In this document: piece after piece, positions 10,316 to 22,539 of the stretch | Numbering within the stretch: position 1 is the first letter of the stretch | Layout of the letters: every line of letters starts with the position of its first letter | From: Polyangia bacterium | GTDB taxonomy: Bacteria; Myxococcota_A; Polyangia; Fen-1088 | DNA length: 64,000 nt | Reading direction: 5' to 3' | Assembly (NCBI GenBank): GCA_036268875.1 | Contig: DATATI010000029.1 | Span: 186,001-250,000, forward strand | Position numbers and translations under genes: made by a program | The notes under the pieces: model-generated | Told to the model about the DNA's origin: nothing | The model's database searches: none | The model's input: the letters and a program-made list of their open reading frames with translations, nothing else

Positions 10316-11629
10316 CTAGACCCACGACGCGAACGCCGCCGTCGCCCGCTCGGCGTACAGGCGCCGGCGGTCTCGTTTCGGCGCGCGCTCTGCCAGCGGC
10401 GGCAACAAGCCAAAGTTCACGTTCATCGGCTCGAAGGCCTGGCCGGCTCCGCGCGGGCGGGTGACGTGCTGGTAAAGGGCGCCCATCGCCGTCTCGGCGG
10501 GCGGCGGCGGCGCTGGTTTTCCCAGCAAACGCCCGACGGCGAAACGTCCGGCCAGGAGGCCCATCGCCGTCGATTCGATATAGCCCTCGACGCCGGTGAT
10601 CTGACCGCCGAGCTGGATCGACGGCCGGCTGCGCAGCTCCAGCGCCGGTCCCAGCAAGCGCGGCGATTCGACGTACGAGTTGCGGTGGATCGAACCCATG
10701 CGCAAAAATTCCGCAGCGCCGAGGCCGGGGATCATCCGGAAGATGCGCTGCTGCTCGGGATAGGCGAGGCGGGTTTGAAAGCCGACCAGGTTGTACGCCG
10801 TGCGATGGCGGTTCTCCGGCCGCAGCTGGACGACCGCGTAGGGACGCCGGCCATCGCGCGGGTCGGTCAGGCCCACCGGCCGCATCGGCCCGAAGGCCAG
10901 GACGTTCATTCCGCGCTCGGCCATCACCTCGATCGGCAGGCAGCCTTCGAAGTAGTGGGCCTCTTCGAAGCTGTGCGGCGTCACCTTGCGGCCGGCGCGC
11001 ACGGCGGCGACGAAGGCTTCATATTCGTGGCGATTCAGCGGGCAATTGACGTAGTCGCCGTCCTCGGTGTCGTCGTGGTCCCAGCGCGAAGCGCGAAAGG
11101 CGATCGACAAATCGATGCTGTCACCGTCGACGATGGGGGCGATGGCGTCGTAAAAGTACAGCGGCCGTCCACACAGCGCGCCCAGCTCGCGCGCCAGGCG
11201 GCCGCCGGTCAAGGGGCCGGTGGCGATGATCGCCGGCCCCTCGGGCAGCGCATCGACCACCCGCCGTTCCAGACGGATGCGCGGGTGGTTGGCGATGCGC
11301 GCGGTGACGAGACGCGAGAACGCGAACCGGTCGACGGCCAGCGCCTCACCCGCTGGCACGCGGGTGGCATCGGCGCAGGCCAGAATCAACGACCCGGCCC
11401 GCCGCAGCTCGGCCTTCAACAACCCCGCCGGCGTCTCGATCGAATCCGAGCGCAGCGAGTTCGAACAGACGATCTCCGCCAGCAGCGGCGTCGAATGCGC
11501 CGCCGACATCACCTCAGGCTTCGACTCGCGCAGGACCACGTCGACACCGGCCCCGGCCAGCTGCCACGCCGCCTCGCACCCGGCCAGGCCGCCGCCGACG
11601 ACCGTCACTGTGTGGTTCAACTCGTCCAT
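10316..11629 (-). CDS. trmFO: Methylenetetrahydrofolate--tRNA-(uracil-5-)-methyltransferase TrmFO
   Basis: 437 residues from ATG 11629, whose DELNHTVTVVGGGLAGCEAAWQ matches the family start; a GTG at 11683 would add 18 residues without similarity. The FAD-binding GGGLAGCEAA motif, CSNSLRSDS, YFYDAIAPIVD and the Cys in NCPLNRHEYE are diagnostic. The enzyme makes m5U54 in the T-loop of tRNA with methylene-THF and FADH2, replacing the SAM-dependent TrmA of other Gram-negatives. It lies between topA and xerC on the same strand, 78 bp after the topA stop. Confidence 0.96.
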   Translation of the reverse strand: MDELNHTVTVVGGGLAGCEAAWQLAGAGVDVVLRESKPEVMSAAHSTPLLAEIVCSNSLRSDSIETPAGLLKAELRRAGSLILACADATRVPAGEALAVDRFAFSRLVTARIANHPRIRLERRVVDALPEGPAIIATGPLTGGRLARELGALCGRPLYFYDAIAPIVDGDSIDLSIAFRASRWDHDDTEDGDYVNCPLNRHEYEAFVAAVRAGRKVTPHSFEEAHYFEGCLPIEVMAERGMNVLAFGPMRPVGLTDPRDGRRPYAVVQLRPENRHRTAYNLVGFQTRLAYPEQQRIFRMIPGLGAAEFLRMGSIHRNSYVESPRLLGPALELRSRPSIQLGGQITGVEGYIESTAMGLLAGRFAVGRLLGKPAPPPPAETAMGALYQHVTRPRGAGQAFEPMNVNFGLLPPLAERAPKRDRRRLYAERATAAFASWV

Positions 11630-11707
11630 GTGCCGCGCGGCAGAGCTTGTCTCTTCAGCGATCGGGGCGCCAGCCGCAGTCACGCTGACGGCAAACGCCC
11701 GCGACGC

Positions 11708-14456
<2,749 letters not shown>

Positions 14457-14467
<11 letters not shown>

Positions 14468-15356
14468 GCGGCACCTCGTATCGTCCTCCGGCAAGGCGCT
14501 GGATCAACCCGGCCAGTTCAGCCTCGGACAGCGCGCTCATCACCTCGGACAACGGTTGGCCGATGTGCTGGGCAAGCCCAGCCGCGCTGTCCGGACCCTC
14601 TCGCAAGGCATCCAGCAGCGGCTGCAAACCGTACGGCACCGGCGCCGCCACCGCCGCCCGCCCGGCCAACCGATCCAGAACCTCGCTGGCCCCCGCCACC
14701 GGCTGCGCCGCACCCGAGCCGATCAGCCAGTCAGTGCCGCGACTGCCGGGCACCGCCAGCAACAACCGGCGCAGTTCGCGCGCCCGTTGGGCGGTGATCA
14801 GCGCGCCCGAACGCGTGCGGGCATCTACCACCACCACCGCCTCGGCCAGCGCGGCCACCAGCCGGTTGCGCGCGGGGAATTGCCCCGAGCGCGGCGGCGT
14901 ACCCATGGGATACTCGGACAGCAGCCCGCCCGCCTGGGCCACGCGGCTGAACAATTCAGTGTGGCGATCCGGATAAACCACGTCCACCCCGCAACCAAGC
15001 ACGGCAAAGGTCGGCGCCCCCGCTTGCAGCGCGCCCAGGTGAGCGGCGGCGTCGATGCCCAGCGCGCCACCCGACACCACCGACCAGCCGGCACCGCCAA
15101 CCGCGGCGGCGATCTCTTGCGCCTGGGTATAGCCGACCGCCGTGGCGCCCCGGGATCCCACGATGGCCACAGACCGCTCGGCGGCGGTCGGCAGACGGCC
15201 GGTGACCCAGAGCTGCCCTGGGGGACGCGCCAGATCGGCCAGGCTGCGTGGATAGCGCGGGTCGCCGGCTGAACAAAAAAACGTCTCGGCCAGGGACGAT
15301 AAATCCGTCCGTTTGGTCGCGAAGACGGTGCGCTTTCTCCCTTCGAATCCGAACAT
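14457..15356 (-). CDS. dprA: DNA-processing protein DprA (Smf)
   Basis: 299 residues, short compared with many DprA proteins because the N-terminal SAM-like domain is reduced. The Rossmann-like core is complete: AIVGSRGATAVGYTQA, VVSGGALGIDAAAHLGAL, AVLGCGVDVVYP, SEYPMGTPPRSGQFPARNRLVAAL, SGALITA. The C-terminal winged-helix-like segment (SEVMSALSEAELAGLIQRL) is present. DprA loads RecA on incoming single-stranded DNA during natural transformation. It heads the dprA-topA-trmFO-xerC-hslV-hslU block and overlaps topA. Confidence 0.96.
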
Positions 15357-15471
15357 GGCCAGCCGTTGCAGATAGCGCTCCCCTGCTTCGCGGTCAAGCC
15401 GACCTCAAATACCGCATGCAATTTCAATCGGTTACCGTCGACCCGAAGTGGCCGGCCGACCGATCACCGCG

Positions 15472-16674
15472 TCAATAGCCCTTTTGCATGTCCGCCACGT
15501 CGCCGATGCGGATCTCGCGGTTACCCTGGCTGACCCAACCCATCGACGTCTCTTCGCGGACGTCGACGATCAGCAATTCGGCCACCCTGTCGGGTGGAAA
15601 CCGGTGATCCATATCGTTCCAGTTCTCCATGCGTGGCCGATAGCCGTCGCCCTGGCGAATAATGATAAAGCGGTTCCCCTGTTCGACCCCGTGGCGGCTG
15701 CCGCGGTTCAAAACCACGAACATATTCTGGGCGATCAGCAGATTTGGCTGAATGGCCGCCACCACCCGAGCGGTGGTGGAGATTTCGTTTTTGCGCGGGG
15801 TGACCGTCTTGAACTGTTTGAAGATGGGCCCGACGCGATAGCCACGCTCGACCGGTTCGATCAAATTGACCAGGGTGGCCGAGGCCACCGGGCGATCGGT
15901 CAGGGCATCGATGGTGATGTCGCCGTACATGCGCACGATGTAACCGATGGTCAGGCTGGAGCCGGGCTCCTTGACCGGGTTGGTCTCGTCGACCTTGTAA
16001 ACGGTAAAGCGTTCGCCGGCCTTGAGTGGGCGGGCCTGCGAAAATTCGACGTAGGCCTGATCGCCGCTGGCCAGCATGATCTTTTCCTCGCGCGAGCCGT
16101 TGATGGTCCCGGCGAACGACAGCTCGTGCGTGTCGACGAAGCCCACTTCGCGCAGCATGCCGTTGTCGACGCTGGTCGATCCGGCGGCGCGCACGATGCC
16201 CACCCGTTCGGTCGGCCTGTCGCCGGTGGCGGCATCCCCAGAGGCATCCTCGCTGACCGCCCCCGGCGTCGAGTGAGAGATGGCGCCCAGCTTGATGTTC
16301 TGCCCCGGGAAGATCCAGTGCGGGTTGGTGATGTCGGGGTTCTGCGCCCAGACCTTCGGCCAACGCCAGGGATCGTGAAAGTACGAATCGCAGATGCTCC
16401 ACAGCGTGTCGCCCTTTTTGACCACGTGGGTTTCGGGCATCCGGCCTTCGGCGCCGTCGCGACGCGGCTCGCCGGTGTTGTCATCGGCGCTGTTGTTGTC
16501 GTCGCCGTCGCCAGAGTCAGCGGTCTTGTCGTTGTCGCCCAGACCGCTCAGGACCTTGCGCTGCTCGGCGCCCGGATCGCTCGTTTTGGGGCGTTTGGCC
16601 AGCACCGCTGCGCCTCCGACACCGAGGACTCCGCTTGCGATCCCCAGCGCGAGGATCGCTCGCGCGCCGATCAT
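15472..16674 (-). CDS. LysM-domain envelope protein
   Basis: 400 residues from ATG 16674, which overlaps the stop of the upstream CpoB-like gene by 4 bp (ATGA). An N-terminal hydrophobic segment (AILALGIASGVLGVGGAAVLA) is a signal peptide or anchor. A Asp/Asn-rich linker leads to one LysM domain (HVVKKGDTLWSICDSYFHDPWRWPKVW, then NPDITNPHWIFPGQNIKL). The remaining 260 residues are beta-rich with no catalytic motif seen (RFTVYKVDETNPV, MFVVLNRGSRHGVEQGNRF). LysM binds peptidoglycan glycans, so a cell-wall-bound periplasmic role is expected. The function of the C-terminal domain is unknown. Confidence 0.85.
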   Translation of the reverse strand: MIGARAILALGIASGVLGVGGAAVLAKRPKTSDPGAEQRKVLSGLGDNDKTADSGDGDDNNSADDNTGEPRRDGAEGRMPETHVVKKGDTLWSICDSYFHDPWRWPKVWAQNPDITNPHWIFPGQNIKLGAISHSTPGAVSEDASGDAATGDRPTERVGIVRAAGSTSVDNGMLREVGFVDTHELSFAGTINGSREEKIMLASGDQAYVEFSQARPLKAGERFTVYKVDETNPVKEPGSSLTIGYIVRMYGDITIDALTDRPVASATLVNLIEPVERGYRVGPIFKQFKTVTPRKNEISTTARVVAAIQPNLLIAQNMFVVLNRGSRHGVEQGNRFIIIRQGDGYRPRMENWNDMDHRFPPDRVAELLIVDVREETSMGWVSQGNREIRIGDVADMQKGY

Positions 16675-17840
16675 TGCGTCCCCGCTCGGTGGGGGGCGAT
16701 GGTGCCCAGGCTGACGTTGGTCTTCGCTCCGAAGGGCGGCTCGCTCAGGCGCGCGGTGGCCAGCGTGGCCGCCTCGTGCTTGGGAAAGGCGTGCACCAGT
16801 GAATCGAGCACCTGGCGGCCCTCCGCGGTCTGCCCCAGCGCCAGGTGAGTAAAGCCCAGCTTCAACATGGCATCCGGCACCTTGTTGCCACGCGGGTAGC
16901 GCTCGATCACCGCGCGGAACTCGCGCGTGGCGGCCTGGTACTGGCGCAGATCGTAGTAACACTCGCCGATCCAGTACTGGGCGTTGTCGGCATAGTCGTG
17001 CACCGGATAGTGATCGAGAAAGCGGCGAAACCCGGCCAGGGCGGCGGCGTGGTGGCCGGCGCGGAGGGCCTCCAAGGCGTCGCGGTAAACGCGCAGCGGC
17101 TCGGCCGCCACTGGCTCGCTCCATTCCGTGCCGTCGCGGGCCAGCATGGGTGGCGGTGCGGGCGGCACAAAGGCCGCCCCGACCACGACGGGCGCCGTCC
17201 GTTTCGGTGGCGACGCCCGGATAACCGGCGCGGATCTGGGAGCGGGCGCCGCGTGCACGAGCGCCGGCGCCGGTGTTGGCGTGGGCGCTTTGGCCGCCGG
17301 CGCGGCGTGCGCGGCGACGGGCGCCGGTGGTGGCGCGGGCGCCTTGGCCGAGACTGCCGCGTGCGCGGGTGGTTCGTGCGTGGCGGGCGCGTGAGTGGCG
17401 ATCGGTTCAGGCGCGGGCATTTCGGTGCGCAAGTTGCGCAGAACCGGGCGGCCATGTTCGGGCCGGGTTGCTTCGCCGGCATATTCCACCGGCGCATCCG
17501 CGGCCGCTAACTCCGACGGCGGCAGCTCGACGGGCGTCGGCATCGGATCGAAGGCGGGCGGCAGCGGCACCGGGTCCGCGCGCAGCGTCTTGACCGCGGG
17601 CAGCGAAGGCGTCACCCGCTGTTGATCGGCGACGCGCAGGCTGTCCAAACGATCTTCCAGGATGAAGACGCGATTCTGCAGCTCTTCGATCTGGCGCACG
17701 TAACTGTTGTTCTGGGCCCGTAGCGTGTTGATGGTGCGATCGGCTTCTGCCGCCGTGGTCAGCGGCTCGGGGTGCGCGGTGGCGCAGCCAATCGTCCCAG
17801 CCAGTAACGCGATCCCCAGCCATGTTTGTGCGCGCGGCAT
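16671..17840 (-). CDS. CpoB/YbgF-like TPR lipoprotein
   Basis: 389 residues. A signal peptide ends in a probable lipobox (AGTIGC), followed by a coiled coil (TINTLRAQNNSYVRQIEELQNRVFILEDRLDSLR), a Pro/Ala/His-rich linker of about 150 residues, and a C-terminal TPR region (YRDALEALRAGHHAAALAGFRRFLDHYP and two further repeats). The coiled-coil plus TPR layout is that of the Tol-Pal-associated protein CpoB/YbgF, which coordinates peptidoglycan synthesis with outer-membrane constriction. Here the partner is a LysM gene and not tolB/pal. A sigma70-like promoter lies just upstream (17858-17886), giving a leader of about 11 bases. Confidence 0.8.
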   Translation of the reverse strand: MPRAQTWLGIALLAGTIGCATAHPEPLTTAAEADRTINTLRAQNNSYVRQIEELQNRVFILEDRLDSLRVADQQRVTPSLPAVKTLRADPVPLPPAFDPMPTPVELPPSELAAADAPVEYAGEATRPEHGRPVLRNLRTEMPAPEPIATHAPATHEPPAHAAVSAKAPAPPPAPVAAHAAPAAKAPTPTPAPALVHAAPAPRSAPVIRASPPKRTAPVVVGAAFVPPAPPPMLARDGTEWSEPVAAEPLRVYRDALEALRAGHHAAALAGFRRFLDHYPVHDYADNAQYWIGECYYDLRQYQAATREFRAVIERYPRGNKVPDAMLKLGFTHLALGQTAEGRQVLDSLVHAFPKHEAATLATARLSEPPFGAKTNVSLGTIAPHRAGTQ

Positions 17841-17857
17841 ACCGTTTCGCCCGGGCG

Positions 17858-17886
17858 ATCGTAAGGCCCGGCCGCACCACCGTCAA
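17858..17886 (-). promoter_or_regulatory. Sigma70-like promoter of the CpoB-like/LysM operon
   Basis: Read on the minus strand: -35 TTGACG (17886-17881), 17-base spacer, -10 TACGAT (17863-17858). It matches 5/6 and 4/6 of consensus with ideal spacing, and stands in a locally A/T-rich patch between divergent genes. The start codon is about 18 bases past the -10. Confidence 0.55.
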
Positions 17887-17917
17887 AAAAGCCACTTTTT
17901 CGCGGTAAAATAACGAC

Positions 17918-19027
17918 GTGCCGCCCTTTGAACCCACGCCTTGGCGCTCTGGCGCCGCGCCCGGTTTCGGGCCCTGGACCGGCGCCGACAACGTCGCGCC
18001 TTCGCAGCAGCCGCCGTTCGGTCTGTCGCCGGCCGAGACACCGCTGCTGTTCGGTATCGGGTTCGACGACAATGGCGATGCCCAGGGCATGACCTGGGCG
18101 CTCGACATGCTGCGCGCCCGCGGCATGCGCGCTTCTTTCTTCATGACCGCTGCGTACGGACGAGACCAAGCCATCGCCGGGACCTGGCGGCGGGCCGCGC
18201 GCGACGGGCACGAGATAGGCAACCACAGCGACAGCCATCTTCCGCAGCACGGCGGGCGGTCGTATTCCATCCAGCAGTGGGGCGATGAGATCGGCGCCTG
18301 CACGTCCTTTCTCGTCGGCGCCGGCATCGTCGCCCGGGAAGACCTGCGTGGCTTTCGGACGCCTTTTCTCGAATACAACGACGCCACGCTGGCCGCGGTG
18401 GCAGCGGCGGGCCTGCACTATGACTGCAGCATCGAAGAAGGCGCCGAGCCTGGCCAGGACGGCGCGAACGCCTACTGGCCGTACACGCTGGATCGCCGCA
18501 GCCCCGGCCACACCGCGCAGGTGCAGGCCAAGACGACGCAGGATTCACCGCCGTCGCTGCGCGAGATCGAACCGCACCCAGGCCTGTGGGAAGTGCCGGT
18601 GCCCGCGGTGTTCGTGCCACCCGACACGTGCTGCGCCGACTACGGCGTCGCGCCCGGCCTGCGCGACCGTTTGAAAACGAGGCAGCCGTGGTTCGACGCC
18701 GCCGCCGGCGCCATCACCGGTTTCGATTTCAACCTGTGGGCCGAGCTATCGACCGGCGGCTTCGCCATGACCGCCGCCGAATTCCTGGCGACGTTGCAAT
18801 ACACCGTCGACCAACGCCTGGCCGGAAACCGCGCGCCGCTGCTGTTCGGTTCACACACCGGCTGCTACGTCGACGCCTGGAACGAAAATGCCCCGCACGC
18901 CCCTCGCGCCGCCGACCGCCGAGCCACCATCGAAGCCCTGCTCGACTACGTCGCCTCGAAAACCGACGCGCGCATCGCGCGCCACTGCGACGTCCTCGAC
19001 TGGGTTCGAAACCCGGCGCCGCTTTAG
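17918..19027 (+). CDS. Polysaccharide deacetylase (NodB-like, CE4)
   Basis: 369 residues from GTG 17918. No signal peptide is evident. The NodB motifs are present: motif 1 as GFDDN (the usual TFDDG with Asn in place of Gly), motif 2 as GNHSDSH with the two metal-binding His, motif 3 as FRTPFLEYN. The remaining region diverges from classical chitin deacetylases and has a long C-terminal part (FDFNLWAELSTGG, SHTGCYVDAWNENAP). Enzymes of this family remove N-acetyl groups from glycans using a divalent metal. It is divergent from the CpoB-like gene and ends overlapping hemC by 4 bp in convergent orientation. Confidence 0.85.
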   Translation: MPPFEPTPWRSGAAPGFGPWTGADNVAPSQQPPFGLSPAETPLLFGIGFDDNGDAQGMTWALDMLRARGMRASFFMTAAYGRDQAIAGTWRRAARDGHEIGNHSDSHLPQHGGRSYSIQQWGDEIGACTSFLVGAGIVAREDLRGFRTPFLEYNDATLAAVAAAGLHYDCSIEEGAEPGQDGANAYWPYTLDRRSPGHTAQVQAKTTQDSPPSLREIEPHPGLWEVPVPAVFVPPDTCCADYGVAPGLRDRLKTRQPWFDAAAGAITGFDFNLWAELSTGGFAMTAAEFLATLQYTVDQRLAGNRAPLLFGSHTGCYVDAWNENAPHAPRAADRRATIEALLDYVASKTDARIARHCDVLDWVRNPAPL

Positions 19028-19974
19028 CTCGGTTCAAGCTCGCGCAAGATCCGATCCGCCCCGCGCTCCAACAGCCGCCGCCCCAGCGCCGCGCCCAGCG
19101 CCGCCGCCTCGCGCGGATCACCTTCCACCGTCTCGCGGATCATCTCGCTGGCGTCGGGCCGACCGACCAGGCCACGCACGATCAAACGCCCGCCCGTCAC
19201 CACCGCGTGGCCCGCCACCGGCGTCCGACACCCGACACCCAGCGTGGCCAGCAGCGCGCGCTCGGCCGCCACGGTGATCTCGGCGGCGTCGTCCACCAGG
19301 ACGCGGCACAGCGCCGCCACTCGTTCGTCGCCGGCCCGCGCCTCCAGCGCCAACGCGCCCTGCCCGATGGCCGGCAGCATGCGGTCTTCCGACAGCCGCT
19401 CGCTGATGCGCGCGCCGAAGCCCAGCCGGTCCAGGCCCGCGCACGCCAAGATCGCCGCGTCGACCACGCCCTCGGCCACCTTGCGCAGCCGGGTGTCGAC
19501 GTTGCCGCGCAGAAGTTCCAACGCCAGATCGCCGCGCGCCGCCCGCAGCTGGCAGACCCGCCGCAAGCTGGAGGTGCCCACGCGAGCCCCAACCGGTAGC
19601 TTGTCCAGCGTCGCACCGTCGCGGCTGACGAGCGCGTCGCGTGGATCCGCCCGCCGCGGGATGGCCACCAACCGCAAAGCTGGCGCCAGCTCGGCCGGCA
19701 CGTCCTTCAGGCTGTGCACGGCCAGATCGATCTCGCCCGACAACAACCCTTGCTCGATCTCTTTCACCCAGACACCCTTGCCGCCGAGATCGATCACCGG
19801 GCCGGTCTGGCTGCGATCGCCCTCGGTGACCACGATGCGTTCGCGAAGCTGCAACGTCGGGTGGGCGCGCCGCAGCTCGTCTGCGATGTGCGCCGCCTGC
19901 CAGCGCGCCAGGGCGCTGCCGCGGGTGCCGATCACCAGCGTGTTGGTTGCTTCCCTCTCGCGCTCGCCGCTCAT
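19024..19974 (-). CDS. hemC: Porphobilinogen deaminase (hydroxymethylbilane synthase)
   Basis: 316 residues. Starts the fold with VIGTRGSALARWQAAHIADEL; the active site includes DLAVHSLKDVP, LRRVCQLRA, LRGNVDTRL and the dipyrromethane cofactor Cys in LGVGCRTPV. It polymerises four porphobilinogens into hydroxymethylbilane in the cytoplasm. Its start overlaps the hemA stop by 4 bp, so hemX-hemA-hemC is one operon. No hemD follows; the next gene is convergent. Confidence 0.97.
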   Translation of the reverse strand: MSGEREREATNTLVIGTRGSALARWQAAHIADELRRAHPTLQLRERIVVTEGDRSQTGPVIDLGGKGVWVKEIEQGLLSGEIDLAVHSLKDVPAELAPALRLVAIPRRADPRDALVSRDGATLDKLPVGARVGTSSLRRVCQLRAARGDLALELLRGNVDTRLRKVAEGVVDAAILACAGLDRLGFGARISERLSEDRMLPAIGQGALALEARAGDERVAALCRVLVDDAAEITVAAERALLATLGVGCRTPVAGHAVVTGGRLIVRGLVGRPDASEMIRETVEGDPREAAALGAALGRRLLERGADRILRELEPS

Positions 19975-21305
19975 CGCCCGGCGGCCTTCTTCTGATCCTC
20001 GTCGTCGCCCTCGTCGGCCATCGGCATCACCGCTTCCACCGCCGGCAGATCGAACAGCCGCTGCACCGCCGTCACCAGCGGCAAGGCGTCACCGCTGTCC
20101 TTCTTCAAAGCGATCTGCAGGGGATGCAGCAGTTTTTTTGCCAGCCCTTCGGCCAGCGCCCGGACCGCCCGGCGCTCGCGCTCGCCCAGCTGCGGAAAGG
20201 CCGCCAGCGTCTTGTCCGCATCGGCATTGGCCCAGCCCAGCACCCGCGCCCGCAGCGCCGTCACCGTCGGGCCGACCTGGCGGCCGCGGTAACTTTCGAT
20301 GAAACGCGCTAGCTCTTGCTCGACGATGGCCTCGGCCTGATCGGCCTCGCTGCGCCGGCCGTCGAGGTGGGTGGAGGCCACCTTTTGCAGATCGTCGATG
20401 TCTGCCAGGTAGATGCCTTCCAGGTCGGCGCACGAAGGCTCGACGTCGCGCGGAACGGCGATGTCGATGACGAACAGCGGACGCCCGCGCCGCGCCTTCT
20501 GCACCTTCAATAGCAACGTCCGCGTCAACACCGGCTGCTGCGCGCCCGTCGACGCCAGCACGATGTCCGCGTCGCCGAGCGCGCCCGCCAGATCGTCCCA
20601 GGGGTGGGTGCCGGCGCCCATGCGCGCCGCCAGCTCATCGGCGCGCGCCCCGGTCCGGTTGGTGACGGTCAGCGCCGCGCCCTGCCCTTGCAGCGCGCGC
20701 GCCGCCAGGTCGGCCATCTTGCCGGCGCCGACGATCAGCAACCGCCGCCCGTCGAAGCTGCCGAACACCTGGCGCGCCAGCTCGATCGCCACCGAGCTCA
20801 CCGAGACCGGGTTGCGCGCGATGGCCGTCTCGCGCCGCACGCGCCGGGCCACGCGAAAGGCCCGGGAAAAACACAGGCCCAGGATCGGACCGGCGGTGCC
20901 AATCCGCAACGCCGTCTCGTGCGTGTCCTTCACCTGTCCCAAGATCTGCGGCTCGCCGATGACCAGCGAATCCAGGCTGGCGGCGACGCGAAACAGGTGG
21001 TGGACGGCCTCGGCGTCGACACGCGTGTAGATGTGCGGCTCAAGCTCCGCCTCGGCCAGCGTCGCCCGCAGCGCCAGGTCGGTGGTCAGCGCCCGCAGAG
21101 CTTCCTCGCGATCGCTGACCGCCACGTAGATCTCCACCCGGTTGCAGGTCGACAAAAACGCCGCCTCGCGGACACCGGGCAGCGCGGCCATCTGGCGCAG
21201 CGCCGCCTCCATCTGATCAGGTTGCACCGACAATTTCTCGCGCACGGCGACGGGCGCGGTGCGGTGCGAGAGCCCCAGAATCAGCAGGTCTATGAGTGAT
21301 TCCAT
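19971..21305 (-). CDS. hemA: Glutamyl-tRNA reductase
   Basis: 444 residues. ATG 21305 begins ESLIDLLILGLSHRTAPVAVREKL, the standard family N-terminus. The catalytic Cys is in LSTCNRVEIYV; NADPH-binding GAGKMADLAARAL and the motif ARQVFGSFDGRRLLIVGAGK are clear, followed by the dimerisation helix. It reduces Glu-tRNA to glutamate-1-semialdehyde, the entry step of C5 haem synthesis. It starts one base after the stop of the CcsA/HemX-like gene. Confidence 0.97.
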   Translation of the reverse strand: MESLIDLLILGLSHRTAPVAVREKLSVQPDQMEAALRQMAALPGVREAAFLSTCNRVEIYVAVSDREEALRALTTDLALRATLAEAELEPHIYTRVDAEAVHHLFRVAASLDSLVIGEPQILGQVKDTHETALRIGTAGPILGLCFSRAFRVARRVRRETAIARNPVSVSSVAIELARQVFGSFDGRRLLIVGAGKMADLAARALQGQGAALTVTNRTGARADELAARMGAGTHPWDDLAGALGDADIVLASTGAQQPVLTRTLLLKVQKARRGRPLFVIDIAVPRDVEPSCADLEGIYLADIDDLQKVASTHLDGRRSEADQAEAIVEQELARFIESYRGRQVGPTVTALRARVLGWANADADKTLAAFPQLGERERRAVRALAEGLAKKLLHPLQIALKKDSGDALPLVTAVQRLFDLPAVEAVMPMADEGDDEDQKKAAGR

Positions 21306-21306
21306 G

Positions 21307-22098
21307 TCAGGCTGCGTGGCGCAGGAAGTAGACGAACACCACCAGCACCGCACTGCCGAACCCGCCCAAGGTCAACCAGGCGGCGCGCCGCCCTTGCCAG
21401 CCGGCGCCCACCCGGGCCACCAGCAGCACCCCGAACGCAATCCAGGTGACCAGCGCCAGCAAGTACTCTGGCCGCAGCGTCTTCGGCGCGGTCACCCCGC
21501 CGATGCGCGCGATCCAGACCGCGCCCGTGACCAGCGCGATGGTGAAGATCGGAAAGCCGATCGACACGCACCGCAGAGCCAGTCGATCCAGCGTCTCCAG
21601 CGGCGCGCCGCCGCGAATCATGCGGCCGAACTGCTTGCGCTTGAGCTGGCGATCTTCGAAGAGGTAAAGCACCGCCAGCGCCGCCGCCAGCGCGAACACC
21701 GCCACGCCCACCGTGGACAGGAAGATGTGCGCCCGCCCCAGCGTGCCCATGGTCGGCGTGCCCTGCTCCGCTGGCACCACCCGCGCCAGCATCAAGAGCG
21801 TCAGCACCGACGGCACGGCGAAGGCACCGGCCGCGGCGAGTTTGTAACGGAAGGTGGCGATCAGATAGCCGACGGCGATCAGGAAAGCGATGAACGACAT
21901 CGCCTCGGGCGTCGACGAGATGGGGTTCTGGCCGTGCACGCAGCGCCAGCCGATGTCGGCGAAGTGCAGCAGCACGCCCAGCGCCAGCAAAAGGCGCCCG
22001 ACCCGCGCCGCCCGGTCCCGCGTCTTCAGCAGGTAACCAAGGTACGCCACCGAGGCCAGGGCATAGGCCAAAATCTGCAGCGCGGAGAACGTCGCCAC
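21307..22098 (-). CDS. HemX/CcsA-family cytochrome c assembly membrane protein
   Basis: 263 residues from GTG 22098; the open frame extends far upstream across trxA, but that part has no membrane character. Eight predicted helices include ALASVAYLGYLL, LLLALGVLLHFADIGW and the loop GQNPISSTPEAMSF that replaces the classical WWD motif, plus conserved His (LLHFADI, GRAHIFLSTVG). HemX proteins sit beside hemA in many bacteria and affect glutamyl-tRNA reductase level; the wider CcsA family handles haem. First gene of hemX-hemA-hemC. Confidence 0.85.
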   Translation of the reverse strand: MATFSALQILAYALASVAYLGYLLKTRDRAARVGRLLLALGVLLHFADIGWRCVHGQNPISSTPEAMSFIAFLIAVGYLIATFRYKLAAAGAFAVPSVLTLLMLARVVPAEQGTPTMGTLGRAHIFLSTVGVAVFALAAALAVLYLFEDRQLKRKQFGRMIRGGAPLETLDRLALRCVSIGFPIFTIALVTGAVWIARIGGVTAPKTLRPEYLLALVTWIAFGVLLVARVGAGWQGRRAAWLTLGGFGSAVLVVFVYFLRHAA

Positions 22099-22209
22099 CC
22101 CTCGTTTGTACCACGACCCTGCCCGCGCAGCCTGTCGCGGCCGGTCAGGGGCCGCGGGCGGAGGGACAGCGGCTTGGCCTTCCCCCGACGCCGTGCTAAA
22201 CGGTCGGCC

Positions 22210-22539
22210 ATGGCAAGCGCGAACGTCTTCGAAGCGACCGACGAAAACTTCCAGAAGGAGATCCTGGACTCGCCGCTCCCGGCTTTGGTGGATTTCTGGG
22301 CCGTGTGGTGCGCGCCCTGCCGCGCCATCGCCCCGCACGTCGAGGCGCTGGCCAAGGACTACGAGGGCAAGCTGCGGGTCGGCAAGTTCGACATCGACGC
22401 CAACCCGAACATCCCCAGCCAGTTCGACATCCGCAGCATCCCGACCTTGATCGTCTTCAAGGGCGGCAAGGTCGTCGGTCAGGTCGTCGGCGCCGTGCCG
22501 CGCGCCAAGATCGAAGAGCTGATCAAGAAAGCTCTGTAG
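22210..22539 (+). CDS. trxA: Thioredoxin
   Basis: 109 residues, full length for thioredoxin. The active site is WCAPC at residues 33-37, with a FWAVWCAPCR context. The cis-Pro is in SIPTLIVFKGGKVV. ATG 22210 is chosen because the open frame upstream runs through the hemX gene on the other strand. It is a cytoplasmic dithiol reductase. The last 17 bases overlap the convergent glycosyltransferase gene. Confidence 0.95.
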   Translation: MASANVFEATDENFQKEILDSPLPALVDFWAVWCAPCRAIAPHVEALAKDYEGKLRVGKFDIDANPNIPSQFDIRSIPTLIVFKGGKVVGQVVGAVPRAKIEELIKKAL

